Assembly (NCBI GenBank): GCA_040757055.1
Contig: JBFLXY010000003.1
Location: forward strand, 62,001 to 126,000
Source of the DNA: JAJZRJ01 sp040757055
GTDB taxonomy: Bacteria; Desulfobacterota; Desulfobulbia; Desulfobulbales; Desulfurivibrionaceae
Direction of reading: 5' to 3'
Length of the DNA: 64,000 bases
Each line of letters begins with the position of its first letter. Within the stretch, counting starts at the first letter, position 1. A model generated the notes under the pieces. It saw nothing but the letters and a program-made list of their open reading frames with translations. It did no database searches and was not told where the DNA came from. Of this stretch, positions 1-8,513 are shown piece by piece. The position numbers were made by a program, and so were the translations under genes.

Positions 1-643
1 CGAAAGAGAGATTGGCGGTGGGGAACCCCAGGATCGTGCCCCCGCGCCTCTCCCCCACCTTGACCTCGCCGCGGATCTGGTAGGGTCGGCCGAGCAGTTT
101 CTTCACCTCCCGCATGCGGCCGGCCTGCACCAGTTCCCGTACCTTGGTGCTGCTGGCCAGCATGGAGTCCACGAAGTAGGCCTCCACCACCGTGACGTTG
201 AAGCCTTTTCGGCGGCCCTGCTCCTCCAGGAAGGGGATATTCCCCTGCCGCCCCTTGCCGAAGGCGTAGTCGTAGCCCACCACCAGTTCTTTTACCCCCA
301 TGGTGCGGATGAGCACCTCATCCACGAACTGCTCGGCCGGCATGGCGGCGAATTCCTTGGTAAAGGGGAGGATGACCAGGGCATCGAGATGGGCCATGCC
401 GATGAGTTCGATCTTCTGCTCGCGGCTGGAGATGAGCTTCAGCCCCAGTTCCGGCCGCACCACCTGCAGCGGGTGAGGGTCGAAGGTGATGGCGACGCTG
501 GTGCCCTGGTGGCGGTATGCCAACCCCACCACCTCGCTGAAGAGCATCTGGTGACCGAGGTGGACGCCGTCGAAATTGCCGATGGTGATGCAGGCGTGGG
601 GAAAGGGTTCGGGGATGTCGCGCAGATCGGTGTATATCTTCAT
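1..643 (-). CDS. ribF: Bifunctional riboflavin kinase/FAD synthetase, C-terminus cut by window edge
   Basis: Makes FMN from riboflavin and then FAD, in the cytoplasm. Reading the minus strand from ATG at 643 gives MKIYTDLRDIPEPFPHACIT followed by IGNFDGVHLGH, the nucleotidyltransferase signature of the FAD synthetase domain. ITFDPHP and VGYDYAFGKGRQGN follow, both typical of RibF. The visible 214 residues cover the adenylyltransferase domain and the first part of the riboflavin kinase domain (GRPYQIRGEV, GFPTANL). The frame runs off position 1 without a stop, so the gene is incomplete here and not evidently broken. It is divergent from the tRNA gene that follows. Confidence 0.93.
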   Translation of the reverse strand, partial: MKIYTDLRDIPEPFPHACITIGNFDGVHLGHQMLFSEVVGLAYRHQGTSVAITFDPHPLQVVRPELGLKLISSREQKIELIGMAHLDALVILPFTKEFAAMPAEQFVDEVLIRTMGVKELVVGYDYAFGKGRQGNIPFLEEQGRRKGFNVTVVEAYFVDSMLASSTKVRELVQAGRMREVKKLLGRPYQIRGEVKVGERRGGTILGFPTANLSF

Positions 644-792
644 GCGATTGGGTATGCCTTGGCGGAATTGCCTGGACAATAAACAGGCAGAGGCGAGAAC
701 GCAAGCAAATCTTCGTGGCGTGGATGTGGCGGGAGCGGAGGATAGGGCCGTGCCGGATTTTGGTCGCCGTGCGAAAAACTCTGGAAATTGTC

Positions 793-822
793 TTGACAAG
801 GGGGGCGGGAAGTAAGTAATAT
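793..822 (+). promoter_or_regulatory. Sigma-70-type promoter for tRNA-Leu
   Basis: TTGACA at 793-798 and TAATAT at 817-822 are separated by 18 nt and lie 14 bp upstream of the mature tRNA start. A perfect -35 with a near-consensus -10 fits a strong stable-RNA promoter. Confidence 0.75.
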
Positions 823-835
823 CGCGGTCTCGTGT

Positions 836-922
836 GCCGAAGTGGCGGAACTGGTAGACGCGCTAGGTTCAGGGTCTAGTGGGGGTTCCCTCGTGGGAGT
901 TCGAGTCTCCCCTTCGGCACCA
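836..922 (+). tRNA. tRNA-Leu (anticodon CAG)
   Basis: The acceptor arm GCCGAAG (836-842) pairs with CTTCGGC (912-918), followed by discriminator A and an encoded CCA (920-922). The anticodon stem CTAGG/TCTAG encloses the loop TTCAGGG, giving anticodon CAG, which reads CUG. The long variable arm and the D-arm GGCGGAACTGGTAGACGC are those of class II leucine tRNAs. A promoter and a perfect terminator flank it, so it is a single-gene transcription unit. Confidence 0.96.
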
Positions 923-933
923 GCGCACATCAT

Positions 934-967
934 AAGGGTTTGGCCTTCATGGCCAAACCCTTTTTTT
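934..967 (+). terminator. Intrinsic terminator of tRNA-Leu
   Basis: AAGGGTTTGGCC (934-945) pairs perfectly with GGCCAAACCCTT (951-962) across loop TTCAT, and a T-run continues to 967. It lies 11 bp after the tRNA. It could also serve the convergent DedA gene. Confidence 0.9.
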
Positions 968-985
968 GTTGGTGCCAGGAGGGGA

Positions 986-1648
986 TCACTCCGGTTCGGC
1001 TTCCACGCGGAGCGGTGTCCGGCGATGGCGCAGGTATTCGATCACGCCCGGCAGGATGGAGAGGATGATGATCAGGAGGATCACCAGGGAGAAATTCTGC
1101 TGCACGAAAGGCATGTTGCCGAAGAGGTAGCCGCCGCCGGCGAGCAGGAAGACCCAGAGCAGGGCGCCGCTCACGTTGAAGAGGAAGAAGCGGCTGGGGG
1201 CCATCTTGCCCAGCCCGGCGACAAAGGGGGCAAAGGTGCGGATGATGGGCATGAAGCGGGCGAGGATGATGGTTTTGCCGCCGTGTTTTTCGTAGAAAAG
1301 GCTGGTTTTTTCCAGGTGTTCCTGCTTGATGAGCCGGTTGAGGCGGCTGGCGAGGATGCGCCGGCCGGCCGAGGCACCCAGGGAGTAGTTCACCGCATCG
1401 CCGAGGATGCCGGCCGCCGACAGAATGGCGAGCAGCAGGGGCAGGTCGAGCAGCCCGGCGCCGGCAAAGGTGCCGGCGGCAAAGAGCAGGGAGTCGCCCG
1501 GCAGAAACGGCGTGACGATGAGGCCGGTTTCGCAGAAGACGATCAGAAACAGAATGAGGTATATCCAGGGGCCCATGGCGGTGATGAGGGCGCCGAGATG
1601 GGCGTCCACGTGGAGCACCAGGTCGATGAGATATGTGATAAAATCCAT
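986..1648 (-). CDS. DedA-family inner-membrane protein
   Basis: A 220-residue polytopic membrane protein of the DedA/SNARE-associated family, whose members are linked to lipid carrier flipping and proton-motive-force homeostasis. Hallmarks are the acidic/Gly-Pro re-entrant region CETGLIVTPFLPGDSLLF and the basic motif RFMPIIRTFAPFVAG. Four to five hydrophobic segments are evident (LILFLIVFCETG, LLLAILSAAGILG, LLWVFLLAGGGYLF, LVILLIIILSILP). The start at 1648 (MDFITYLIDLVLHVDAHL) is chosen because homologues begin with a similar helix; the longer open frame upstream is Pro/Arg-rich and not protein-like. The substrate cannot be inferred. Confidence 0.88.
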   Translation of the reverse strand: MDFITYLIDLVLHVDAHLGALITAMGPWIYLILFLIVFCETGLIVTPFLPGDSLLFAAGTFAGAGLLDLPLLLAILSAAGILGDAVNYSLGASAGRRILASRLNRLIKQEHLEKTSLFYEKHGGKTIILARFMPIIRTFAPFVAGLGKMAPSRFFLFNVSGALLWVFLLAGGGYLFGNMPFVQQNFSLVILLIIILSILPGVIEYLRHRRTPLRVEAEPE

Positions 1649-1791
1649 ACGGTATCGGCTTTTGCAGGGCGTTGCGGCGGGCGGCGGCCGGTTGGGCCTG
1701 TCGCTGGCGCGGAATGTTTCGGGGCAGTATACTTCGGAATGAGGCGGAAGGGAACAGCGCACTTGCGAGGCGTTTCGGCAGGGAGAACGGG

Positions 1792-2679
1792 ATGAGTGGT
1801 CACGACCCATGGCGGATTGCGGCCGAGGCGCCGGGCCAGCGCCAGATTCTGCTCTGGGCCCTGGTGCTCAGTGCGGCCGGGATTCCGCACCGGGTGATCT
1901 TCGTCCGGCCCCACTGGCAGCTGCTGGTGGCGGCGGAGGATGAGCGCGCGGCCCATGAGGAACTCGCGGCCTTTGAGGCGGAGAATCACGACTGGCCGCC
2001 GGAATCCGTCACGGGCGACGACTCGCTCTTCCTGGTGGCGCGGCCGGTGGTGGTGCCGGTGCTCGGCAGCCTGCTGGCCTTTTATGCGCTGAGCGGCCCC
2101 TGGCAGCACGGCAGCGACTGGTTTGTCCGGGGGGCGGCCACCACCACCGCCATTCTCAAGCAGCACCAGTGGTGGCGGGTGATCACTGCCCTGACCCTCC
2201 ATGCGGATGCGCTCCACCTTCTGGGCAACGTCGCCATCGGCGGGGTACTCGCCCATTTCCTCTGCCGGTTGACCGGCAGCGGCTTTGGCTGGCTGCTCAT
2301 CCTGCTGGCCGGGACGCTGGGCAATACGGTCAATGTGCTGTTGCGGGGCAGCGGTTTTGAGTCGGTGGGTTTTTCCACGGCGGTCTTCGGCGCGGTGGGC
2401 ATTCTGGGCGGCCTGCGGGTGGCGCGGCTTACCAGTGTGCAGGATGTGCTGATCGGCGCCGGCGGGGCTTTTTCGTTGCTTGCCCTGCTGGGCAGCGAAG
2501 GCGAGCGGACCGACTTCGGAGCCCATCTCTGGGGGCTCATGGCGGGGCTTCTGCTCGGTCTGCTGGTGGCCCGCAGCGGCATGCTGCGCTGGGCGGTGCT
2601 GCCGCGCTGGCAGAGAGTAGCGGCCCTGGTTGGTCTGGGCCTGGTGGCCGGGGCCTGGTGGCTGGCCCTGGTGAGCTAG
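1792..2679 (+). CDS. Rhomboid-family intramembrane serine protease
   Basis: Predicted to cleave transmembrane helices within the inner membrane. The catalytic Ser sits in GFSTAVFG (S195) and the catalytic His in DFGAHLWGLMAG (H245). The upstream TALTLHADALHLLGN segment matches the HxxxHLxxN region of helix 2. About 90 N-terminal residues form a small soluble domain before the first membrane helix (PVLGSLLAFYAL). The ATG at 1792 follows GGGAGAACGG. It is divergent from the DedA gene. The product is 295 aa, usual for bacterial rhomboids with an N-terminal cytosolic domain. Substrates are unknown. Confidence 0.9.
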   Translation: MSGHDPWRIAAEAPGQRQILLWALVLSAAGIPHRVIFVRPHWQLLVAAEDERAAHEELAAFEAENHDWPPESVTGDDSLFLVARPVVVPVLGSLLAFYALSGPWQHGSDWFVRGAATTTAILKQHQWWRVITALTLHADALHLLGNVAIGGVLAHFLCRLTGSGFGWLLILLAGTLGNTVNVLLRGSGFESVGFSTAVFGAVGILGGLRVARLTSVQDVLIGAGGAFSLLALLGSEGERTDFGAHLWGLMAGLLLGLLVARSGMLRWAVLPRWQRVAALVGLGLVAGAWWLALVS

Positions 2680-3347
2680 GGCGTGTCGAGGTCGGCGGGA
2701 GAGCTCGGGTAGGCCGGGCTTTGTTCGTCGGCGTTGAAAGGGATGCGGCCCTTGGCATTGAGGAGATCGAGCAGCTCGTCGATCTGGGTTTCCCTGTCCA
2801 TTTCGTGGATGCCGAGCTGGCTGAAGCGGCAGGGGCAGCTGGTGAGCTGGCCGCCGCACCAGGGGCAGATTTCCACCGGGCAGCCCAAGGTGTGGAATTC
2901 GCCTTCGGCGGCATGGCACACCGGGCACAGTGAACGGTCGAGATGGGGCGGTACGTGGACCGGAACGCCCTCCAGATGCTCCAGGGTCTTGCGGAAGTGT
3001 TCGGGACCGGCGAAACCGAAAAAGTCGAGCACCTCGGCCGGCGCGCCTTCGGCCAGCGGCCCCAGCAACACCGCGGCCTCGCTGTCGGCGACATAAAGAT
3101 AGTCCCCCAGGGTGGTGGTGGCGCAGAGGAGAAATTCGCTTTCCCTCCGGCCGAGCCGACGCAGGATGGTGACGGCGTCGTCAATCCCCTCCGGCAGAAA
3201 GCTGTAGAAGTGGTGAAAGACGGAAAGCGCCACCGCGTCGTCCCCGTATTTTTCGAGGAGATTGTTCGCTGCCGGCCGCTCCGCCTCCGACACCGCATAC
3301 TGCATCAGCAGGGCGATTTCCCGGCTCCGTTCCTTGAGGCTCTTCAT
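2676..3347 (-). CDS. Zinc-ribbon-containing hypothetical protein
   Basis: A 223-aa protein I do not recognise as a named family. The N-terminal half is helical (MKSLKERSREIALLMQYAVS...). The C-terminal part has a cluster of Cys pairs: CPVCHAAEGEFHTLGCP, then CPWCGGQLTSCPC, which suggests two zinc ribbons or a Zn/Fe-binding module, followed by an acidic low-complexity tail. Its start codon overlaps the stop of thiE in an ATGA arrangement, so the two are translationally coupled, though no functional link to thiamine is visible. Starts at 3347. Confidence 0.7.
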   Translation of the reverse strand: MKSLKERSREIALLMQYAVSEAERPAANNLLEKYGDDAVALSVFHHFYSFLPEGIDDAVTILRRLGRRESEFLLCATTTLGDYLYVADSEAAVLLGPLAEGAPAEVLDFFGFAGPEHFRKTLEHLEGVPVHVPPHLDRSLCPVCHAAEGEFHTLGCPVEICPWCGGQLTSCPCRFSQLGIHEMDRETQIDELLDLLNAKGRIPFNADEQSPAYPSSPADLDTP

Positions 3348-4024
3348 GCTGTTTCTCCCCGGTTGAGCCCCGACCGGATGGCCGCAATCCATTCGCGGGT
3401 GGCAGCGGCAATGTCCGGTGCCTCGGTGAGGGCGGTCACCACCGCGATGCGGCGGGCGCCGGCCGCGGTGAGCTGCGGGAGGTGGTCGAATTTGATGCCG
3501 CCCATCACGGTAAAGGGCAGCGGCGAGCGGGCGGAAAAACGCCGGATCGCCTCAACCCCTACATACTCTCGAGCCTCCTCCTTGGTCCGGGTGGGAAAAA
3601 GCGGGCCGATATTGAAATAGGAGGCGCCGCGCGCCTCGGCAGTGGCGGCCTGTTCCTCGGTGTTGCAGGAGACGCCGATCAGGAGGTTCGGCGCAAACCG
3701 GCGCACCGCCTCGGCCGGCAGGTCGTCGTTGCCGAGGTGGACGCCGTCCGCATCGGCGAGCAGGGCGATATCGAGGCGGTCGTTGACGATGAAAAGGGCG
3801 CCTGCGGCCCGGGTTTTTTCGCGAAAGGCCAAGGCCTTGGCGTAGAAGGTGCGGGCATCGGCGACCTTGTCGCGCAGCTGGACGATGCGGGCGCCGCCGT
3901 CCAGGACGGCATCGAGCCACTCCAGGTCGCTGCGGCCGCCGGCCAGTTTCTCGCAGGAAACCGGGTAGACCGTTGCCTCGTGGACGAATTGGCTCAACCG
4001 TTCGTGGTAGAGGGTTGTATGCAT
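3344..4024 (-). CDS. thiE: Thiamine-phosphate synthase
   Basis: Joins HMP-pyrophosphate and thiazole phosphate to thiamine monophosphate. The 226-aa TIM-barrel protein shows VQLRDKVADARTFYAKA, IVNDRLDIALLADADGVHLG (diphosphate/Mg site), IGVSCNTEEQA, YFNIGPLFPTRTK and VMGGI. All are landmarks of ThiE. About 30 residues at the N-terminus (MHTTLYHERLSQFVHEATVY) precede the usual start and may be an extension or a wrong start. thiD is encoded separately at about 43 kb, so the two pathway genes are not clustered. Confidence 0.92.
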   Translation of the reverse strand: MHTTLYHERLSQFVHEATVYPVSCEKLAGGRSDLEWLDAVLDGGARIVQLRDKVADARTFYAKALAFREKTRAAGALFIVNDRLDIALLADADGVHLGNDDLPAEAVRRFAPNLLIGVSCNTEEQAATAEARGASYFNIGPLFPTRTKEEAREYVGVEAIRRFSARSPLPFTVMGGIKFDHLPQLTAAGARRIAVVTALTEAPDIAAATREWIAAIRSGLNRGETA

Positions 4025-4203
4025 GGGATCGGGGCCTTTGCCGCTTTGGGCTTGAAAAAGCGCGGATATGCGGTATAGTACCCGATTCGGAAAGCAATTG
4101 CACGGTTTTGCTCGTACGGCGGCAGCCAGCCGGGCCGGGACCGTACGGATCGAAAGATACGCTCGCTTGCGCGAGGCGTATGGGCGTACAAGGAAGGTGC
4201 ACC

Positions 4204-5520
4204 ATGCCGCACAACTATAGCAGGAGCGGGACAGCGGAGTTACAGCTCGATGGCAAGCTCCATCGCCTGCCGGTTCTCGTCGGTACCGAAGGGGAAAAAG
4301 CCATCGATATCCGCAAACTCCGGGCCGAGACGGGCCATATCACGCTGGACAGCGGCTTTGCCAACACCGGCTCCTGCGCGAGCAGCATCACCTTTCTTGA
4401 CGGCGAGCAGGGCATCCTCAGCTACCGCGGCTACGCCATCGAGGATCTGGCCGAAAACTGCAGCTTTGTCGAGGTGGCCTATCTTCTGGCCCACGGCAGC
4501 CTGCCCACCCGGCAGGAACTGGCTGCCTTCAGTCAGATGCTCGGCAAGTACGCCCTGATCCACGAGGACATGATCCGCTTTTTCGACGGCTATCCGCCCA
4601 ACAGCCCGCCCATGGCCATTCTCTCCTCCATGGTCAATTCGCTGTGCAGCTTCTACCCGGAGATGCTGGACAACCCGCTGGAGAACATCGACAAGATGAC
4701 GGCCCGCCTCATCTCCAAGGTGCGGACCATTGCCGCCTTCTCCTACAAGAAGTCCATGGGCCAGCCGCTGGTCTACCCCCGGCACGACCTTTCCTACTGC
4801 GCCAATTTTCTCAACATGATGTTCGATTCGCCGGTGCAGCCCTACGTGATCAACGACACCGTGGTGGCGGCATTGAACAAGCTGCTGATCCTTCACGGCG
4901 ATCACGAGCAGAACTGCTCCACCGCCACGGTGCGGGTGGCGGGCAGCGCCCGGGTCAACCTCTACGCCTCGGTCTCCGCCGGCATCAACGCCCTGTGGGG
5001 GCCGCTGCACGGCGGCGCCAACCAGGCAGTGATGGAGATGCTGCAGCAGATCCACGACGAGGGCGGCAACTACACGAAATACATCGAGCGGGCCAAGGAC
5101 CCCAACGACCCGTTCCGGCTGGTGGGCTTTGGCCACCGGGTGTACAAGACCCACGACCCGCGCAGCCGCATCATCAAAAAGGCGTGCGACGACGTGCTCG
5201 CCGCCCTCAACATCGCCGACCCCCTGCTCGACATCGCGAAAGAGCTGGAGGAGGTGGTGCTCAAGGACAGCTATTTCGTCGAGCGCAACCTCTATCCCAA
5301 CGTGGATTTCTACAGCGGCATCATTTACCGGGCCATCGGCATCCCCACCAACATGTTCACGGTGATGTTCGCCCTGGGCCGCCTGCCGGGCTGGATCGCC
5401 CACTGGAAGGAGATGTGGGACGATCCGGACTGGCGGATCAGCCGGCCGCGCCAAATCTACGTCGGCCCCCAGCGCCGGTCCTTCGTGCCCATGGACCAGC
5501 GCAGCGGCAACGGCTCCTGA
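4204..5520 (+). CDS. gltA: Citrate synthase
   Basis: Condenses acetyl-CoA with oxaloacetate to citrate. The 438-aa product carries GDHEQNCSTATVR, GPLHGGANQAVMEML, and FGHRVYKTHDPR. These contain the two active-site His residues and the Arg of the family. The C-terminal Asp region PNVDFYSGIIYRAIGIP is also intact. An ATG at 4204 after AGGTGCACC matches the length of hexameric/type II enzymes; the open frame upstream is not conserved in character. The gene stands alone between divergent thiE and convergent flavodoxin. Confidence 0.95.
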   Translation: MPHNYSRSGTAELQLDGKLHRLPVLVGTEGEKAIDIRKLRAETGHITLDSGFANTGSCASSITFLDGEQGILSYRGYAIEDLAENCSFVEVAYLLAHGSLPTRQELAAFSQMLGKYALIHEDMIRFFDGYPPNSPPMAILSSMVNSLCSFYPEMLDNPLENIDKMTARLISKVRTIAAFSYKKSMGQPLVYPRHDLSYCANFLNMMFDSPVQPYVINDTVVAALNKLLILHGDHEQNCSTATVRVAGSARVNLYASVSAGINALWGPLHGGANQAVMEMLQQIHDEGGNYTKYIERAKDPNDPFRLVGFGHRVYKTHDPRSRIIKKACDDVLAALNIADPLLDIAKELEEVVLKDSYFVERNLYPNVDFYSGIIYRAIGIPTNMFTVMFALGRLPGWIAHWKEMWDDPDWRISRPRQIYVGPQRRSFVPMDQRSGNGS

Positions 5521-5551
5521 TACGTGCGGCCCGGATTTTTTCCGGAGACCG

Positions 5552-6031
5552 TCAGCAGCAGGAGCGGATGGCGGCCTGCAGCTCGGCCAGGTCGCGTTCA
5601 TCCGGGTGACCTGCCGCCGAGGGCGCGTCGGCCACCCAGGCCGGAGACGGCACTTTTGCGCTGGCCGTGGCAATGACCTTTTCCTGCACCTGGCCCTGGC
5701 AACTGTAAGCGCCGACGATCTGGGCCCCTGCTGCCAGCTCTCTGGCCTGGTTCATGGCGGCCAGGGCGTGGGCGGAGCCCTTGGCGGCGCCATGGGTCGC
5801 GAAGAGGAAAAGCTTTTTTCCCTTGATTCTGGCCAGCAGCTCGCTGCTTTTCGGGTCCGGTTTGCCCCCCATCAGCCAGAAGCCCACCGCCAGCAGGTCG
5901 ATGCCGTCAAAATGGTCCGGCGCCTGCTCCACCGCCACCATGGTCGTCTCGCCGGGCAGGGCCTCGGCGGCCGCCCCGGCGAGTTTTCTGGTGTTCCCTG
6001 ACTGGCTCGAAACAATGATCAGCGACTTCAT
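5552..6031 (-). CDS. Flavodoxin-like protein
   Basis: A 159-aa protein with the FMN phosphate-binding loop SSQSGNTRKL at the N-terminus, then VGFWLMGGKPDP and LFATHGAAKGS, the arrangement of the flavodoxin/NADPH-FMN fold. It is likely a small electron carrier. The C-terminus ends in a Cys pair (RSCC). It is the last gene of a minus-strand cluster with two ferredoxin-MinD ATPases and a NifX-like protein, 35 bp downstream of the nearer one, so it may share their electron-transfer or Fe-S assembly role. Confidence 0.8.
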   Translation of the reverse strand: MKSLIIVSSQSGNTRKLAGAAAEALPGETTMVAVEQAPDHFDGIDLLAVGFWLMGGKPDPKSSELLARIKGKKLFLFATHGAAKGSAHALAAMNQARELAAGAQIVGAYSCQGQVQEKVIATASAKVPSPAWVADAPSAAGHPDERDLAELQAAIRSCC

Positions 6032-6066
6032 GCCGTACCTCCTCCCTTCTCCGTTTGTCCGTCACG

Positions 6067-6960
6067 TTATGGTTTCTTCGGCGCCGTTTCGGGCGCGTAT
6101 CGGCTGAGTTTTTCCCAGAGTTCCCGCACCGCCAGCGCGGCCGGCGCGTCGGCCGCATGTTCCAGAAGGGACCTGCCTTGGACAATGGCCTCCACCACCG
6201 CGCGGTCAAAGGGGATCCTGCCCAGGAGCGGGATCTGCGCGCCGGAGCAGAACCGCTCGATTTCCGCGGCACAGCCCGGTTCCAGATCACATTTGTTGAG
6301 GCAGGCCACCGCCGGCACCTTGAAATGGGCGGCCAGTTGGGCAACCCGTTCCAGGTCGTGCAGCCCCGACCGGCTGGGTTCGGTCACCAGCAGCACCAGG
6401 GTTACGCCGGCCAGGGAGGCGATGACCGGACAGCCGATGCCGGGGGGGCCATCCACCAGGAGCCAGTCGGCCCGGACCGCCTCCGCCACCTCCCGCGCCT
6501 TGTTTTTCACCAGGGCGACCAGCCGGCCGGAGTTTTCCTCGCCGATTCCCAGCCGGGCATGGACCATCGGCCCATGGGCGGTGTCGGCGATGTACCAGGC
6601 GCCGCAGAGCTTGTCGGCGAGGGTGATGGCCCCTTCCGGGCAGAACTTGGCGCACACCCCGCACCCTTCGCAGGAAAATGGCAGCGGTTGCGCCTTGCCA
6701 TCCTGCATGGCGATGGCGTGAAAACGGCAGAGCGTGGCGCAGGTGCCGCAGCCGGTGCAGCGTTCCTGGTCGAAATGGGCCTCGATCCCGGACCAGAATT
6801 CATGTTCTTCCCGGTTTTGCGGGCGGAGGATGAGATGGAGGTCGGCGGCATCGACATCGCAGTCGGCCAGGACCTTGTTCTCCATCAGCACGGCCAGGGC
6901 CCCGGTGATGGTGGTCTTGCCGGTGCCGCCCTTGCCGCTCAAGACGAGCAGCTCCTTCAT
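6067..6960 (-). CDS. MinD-superfamily P-loop ATPase with inserted 2[4Fe-4S] ferredoxin domain (1)
   Basis: A 297-aa deviant Walker-A ATPase (LSGKGGTGKTTITGAL) interrupted near residues 70-120 by two 4Fe-4S motifs (CTGCGTCATLC, then CEGCGVCAKFCPEGAI). The second half supplies the switch and Walker-B regions (LLVDGPPGIGCPVIASL, LVTEPSRSGLHDLERV). Proteins of this architecture come in tandem pairs in anaerobes and are thought to handle Fe-S clusters, but their biochemical role is not established. The stop of the upstream paralogue overlaps this start by 4 bp (ATGA), so the two are coupled. Confidence 0.9.
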   Translation of the reverse strand: MKELLVLSGKGGTGKTTITGALAVLMENKVLADCDVDAADLHLILRPQNREEHEFWSGIEAHFDQERCTGCGTCATLCRFHAIAMQDGKAQPLPFSCEGCGVCAKFCPEGAITLADKLCGAWYIADTAHGPMVHARLGIGEENSGRLVALVKNKAREVAEAVRADWLLVDGPPGIGCPVIASLAGVTLVLLVTEPSRSGLHDLERVAQLAAHFKVPAVACLNKCDLEPGCAAEIERFCSGAQIPLLGRIPFDRAVVEAIVQGRSLLEHAADAPAALAVRELWEKLSRYAPETAPKKP

Positions 6961-7781
6961 GGCCGCACCTCCTCGAGCAGGCTGGCAAAGGCGGCGCGGA
7001 GTGCGGGGCGGCTTTCGGTCAGCGACAGCCCGGCGGCATATCCGGCGGCAATCTCCCGGTCAAAGGGGATGGCGAGATGGACGGTGATTCCCTCCTCGCG
7101 GCACCAGCCTGCCGTACGGTCGTCGCCGAGATCGGCCCGGTTGATGATGACGCCGAAAGGGCGGCCGAGGCGGCGCAGCACCGCCACTGCCAGCTTGAGA
7201 TCGTGGAGGCCGAAGGGGGTTGCCTCGGTGACCAGGAGGACGTAATCGGCATCCTTGACCGAGGCGACAAAGGGGCAGGAGTTTCCTGGCGGGGCGTCGA
7301 TGATGACCAGGCCGGCTGTTGCCTCTGCCAGTACCGCATGGATCAGCGGCACCGCCATGGCCTCGCCCACCCGCAGACGGCCATGGGTAAAGGCGATGGC
7401 CCCGGCCTCGCCCTGTTCCAGCACGCCGACCACCCGTTTGTCTTCCGCCAGGGCTCGCTCCGGGCAGACCAGAAAGCAGCCGCCGCAGGAATGGCAGAGT
7501 TCCGGAAAGACCATGGTGGTGTCGCCGAAGAGGGTGATGGCGCGGAAGCGGCAGAGGTCGCGGCACTCGCCGCAGTGGCTGCATTGTTCCTCGATCAGTC
7601 TGGGAACGGTCAGGGTGATCTCATGATGCAGCCGCATCTCCGGCCGGATAAAGAGGTGGCCATTGGGCTCCTCCACGTCGCAATCGAGATAATGGACCGG
7701 CCCCGGCGCGGAGCGGGCCAAGGCCACTGCCACCGTGGTCTTGCCGGTTCCCCCCTTGCCGCTGGCCACCGCGATTTTCAT
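6957..7781 (-). CDS. MinD-superfamily P-loop ATPase with inserted 2[4Fe-4S] ferredoxin domain (2)
   Basis: Paralogue of the neighbouring ATPase, 274 aa from ATG 7781. Walker A is ASGKGGTGKTTVAVAL. The ferredoxin insert carries CSHCGECRDLCRF and CHSCGGCFLVCPERAL. Walker B region is VIIDAPPGNSCPFVASV, and LLVTEATPFGLHDLKLAV follows. The open frame extends upstream but that part is Arg/Ala-rich shadow of the NifX-like gene; MKIAVASGKGG is the family start. Pairing suggests a heterodimer with its partner, and context with a NifX-like protein suggests cluster carriage. Confidence 0.9.
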   Translation of the reverse strand: MKIAVASGKGGTGKTTVAVALARSAPGPVHYLDCDVEEPNGHLFIRPEMRLHHEITLTVPRLIEEQCSHCGECRDLCRFRAITLFGDTTMVFPELCHSCGGCFLVCPERALAEDKRVVGVLEQGEAGAIAFTHGRLRVGEAMAVPLIHAVLAEATAGLVIIDAPPGNSCPFVASVKDADYVLLVTEATPFGLHDLKLAVAVLRRLGRPFGVIINRADLGDDRTAGWCREEGITVHLAIPFDREIAAGYAAGLSLTESRPALRAAFASLLEEVRP

Positions 7782-7797
7782 TTGCCCCTCAGGTGGG

Positions 7798-8271
7798 TCA
7801 GCGGGGGCCGCATTGGCCCCGGCGGCGACCGCTTCCCTGCCCTTGGCCACGACCCGTGCCGCCGGCCGCCCTGCAACGACCACCGCCTCTCCCCTGTCCG
7901 GCAGGGCTTGGAGATGATGCCGTGCGGGGAGGAGTTTCCGTTTGCGACAGCGCGCCACCGATGAATTTGTTGACCGCTTCCGCGACGGTGCCGCTGGCCT
8001 CGTTGATCATGGCGATGCCGGCCTTTTCGCAGACCACGGCTGCCTTGGGGCCGACGACGCCGGTGAGGATCGCCTTGGCCCCGGCTTCGGCGATGCGGCT
8101 GGCGGCGCTGATGCCGGCCCCCTGGGCCATGGCGCCGGCGGCGCTGTTGTCAATCACCTCGGTGATGGCGCCCGAATCGGAGTCGATGATGAGCAGATAG
8201 GCGGCGCGGCCGAAACGGGGATCAACCTGGGAAGAGAGTTCCTTGCCGGTGGAGCTGACAGCGATCTTCAT
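7798..8271 (-). CDS. NifX/NifB-like dinitrogenase iron-molybdenum cofactor family protein
   Basis: A 157-aa protein whose first 115 residues match the FeMo-cofactor-binding fold: MKIAVSSTGKELSSQVDPRF, then GRAAYLLIIDSDSG, and GAGISAASRIAEAGAKAILTG. The DPRFGRA motif is diagnostic. The C-terminal 40 residues are Gly/Arg/Gln-rich low complexity. No nitrogenase genes are nearby, so it probably belongs to the stand-alone group found beside ferredoxin-MinD ATPases. It is the first gene of the minus-strand cluster and has a candidate promoter upstream. Confidence 0.85.
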   Translation of the reverse strand: MKIAVSSTGKELSSQVDPRFGRAAYLLIIDSDSGAITEVIDNSAAGAMAQGAGISAASRIAEAGAKAILTGVVGPKAAVVCEKAGIAMINEASGTVAEAVNKFIGGALSQTETPPRTASSPSPAGQGRGGGRCRAAGGTGRGQGQGSGRRRGQCGPR

Positions 8272-8293
8272 GGCATGCCTCCGTGGGGTTTGT

Positions 8294-8338
8294 TGTGAGC
8301 ATATGCACATAACTTACCCCTGGGAAATCGGCTGTCAA
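8294..8338 (-). promoter_or_regulatory. Candidate promoter and CRP-like dyad upstream of the NifX-like gene
   Basis: On the minus strand TTGACA (8338-8333) is followed after 16 nt by TAAGTT (8316-8311). Immediately downstream lies TGTGA-N6-GCACA on the plus strand (8294-8309), one mismatch from the CRP-type TGTGA-N6-TCACA dyad. Its position over the expected transcription start would suit repression. Function is inferred from sequence only. Confidence 0.4.
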
Positions 8339-8513
8339 GAAAATAAATTGAAACCGGAGGCAGGGAGAAACGACACAGCGGTGTGCCGCCTGCTGGAGGC
8401 GTGGTTTACGGGGCGCGCGATGCTCCCCGAAAAAGGCGCGGTGCTGGAGGGAGGGGCGCGAGAAAGGCGGTAGGCCGGCCGGAACCTCTCGGCGCCGCGT
8501 CGCTAGAACGAAC

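Noticed and set aside
5520..5552. Bidirectional terminator between citrate synthase and flavodoxin genes
   Set aside because: Only CCGG/CCGG around a T-run is visible; the stem is too short to claim.
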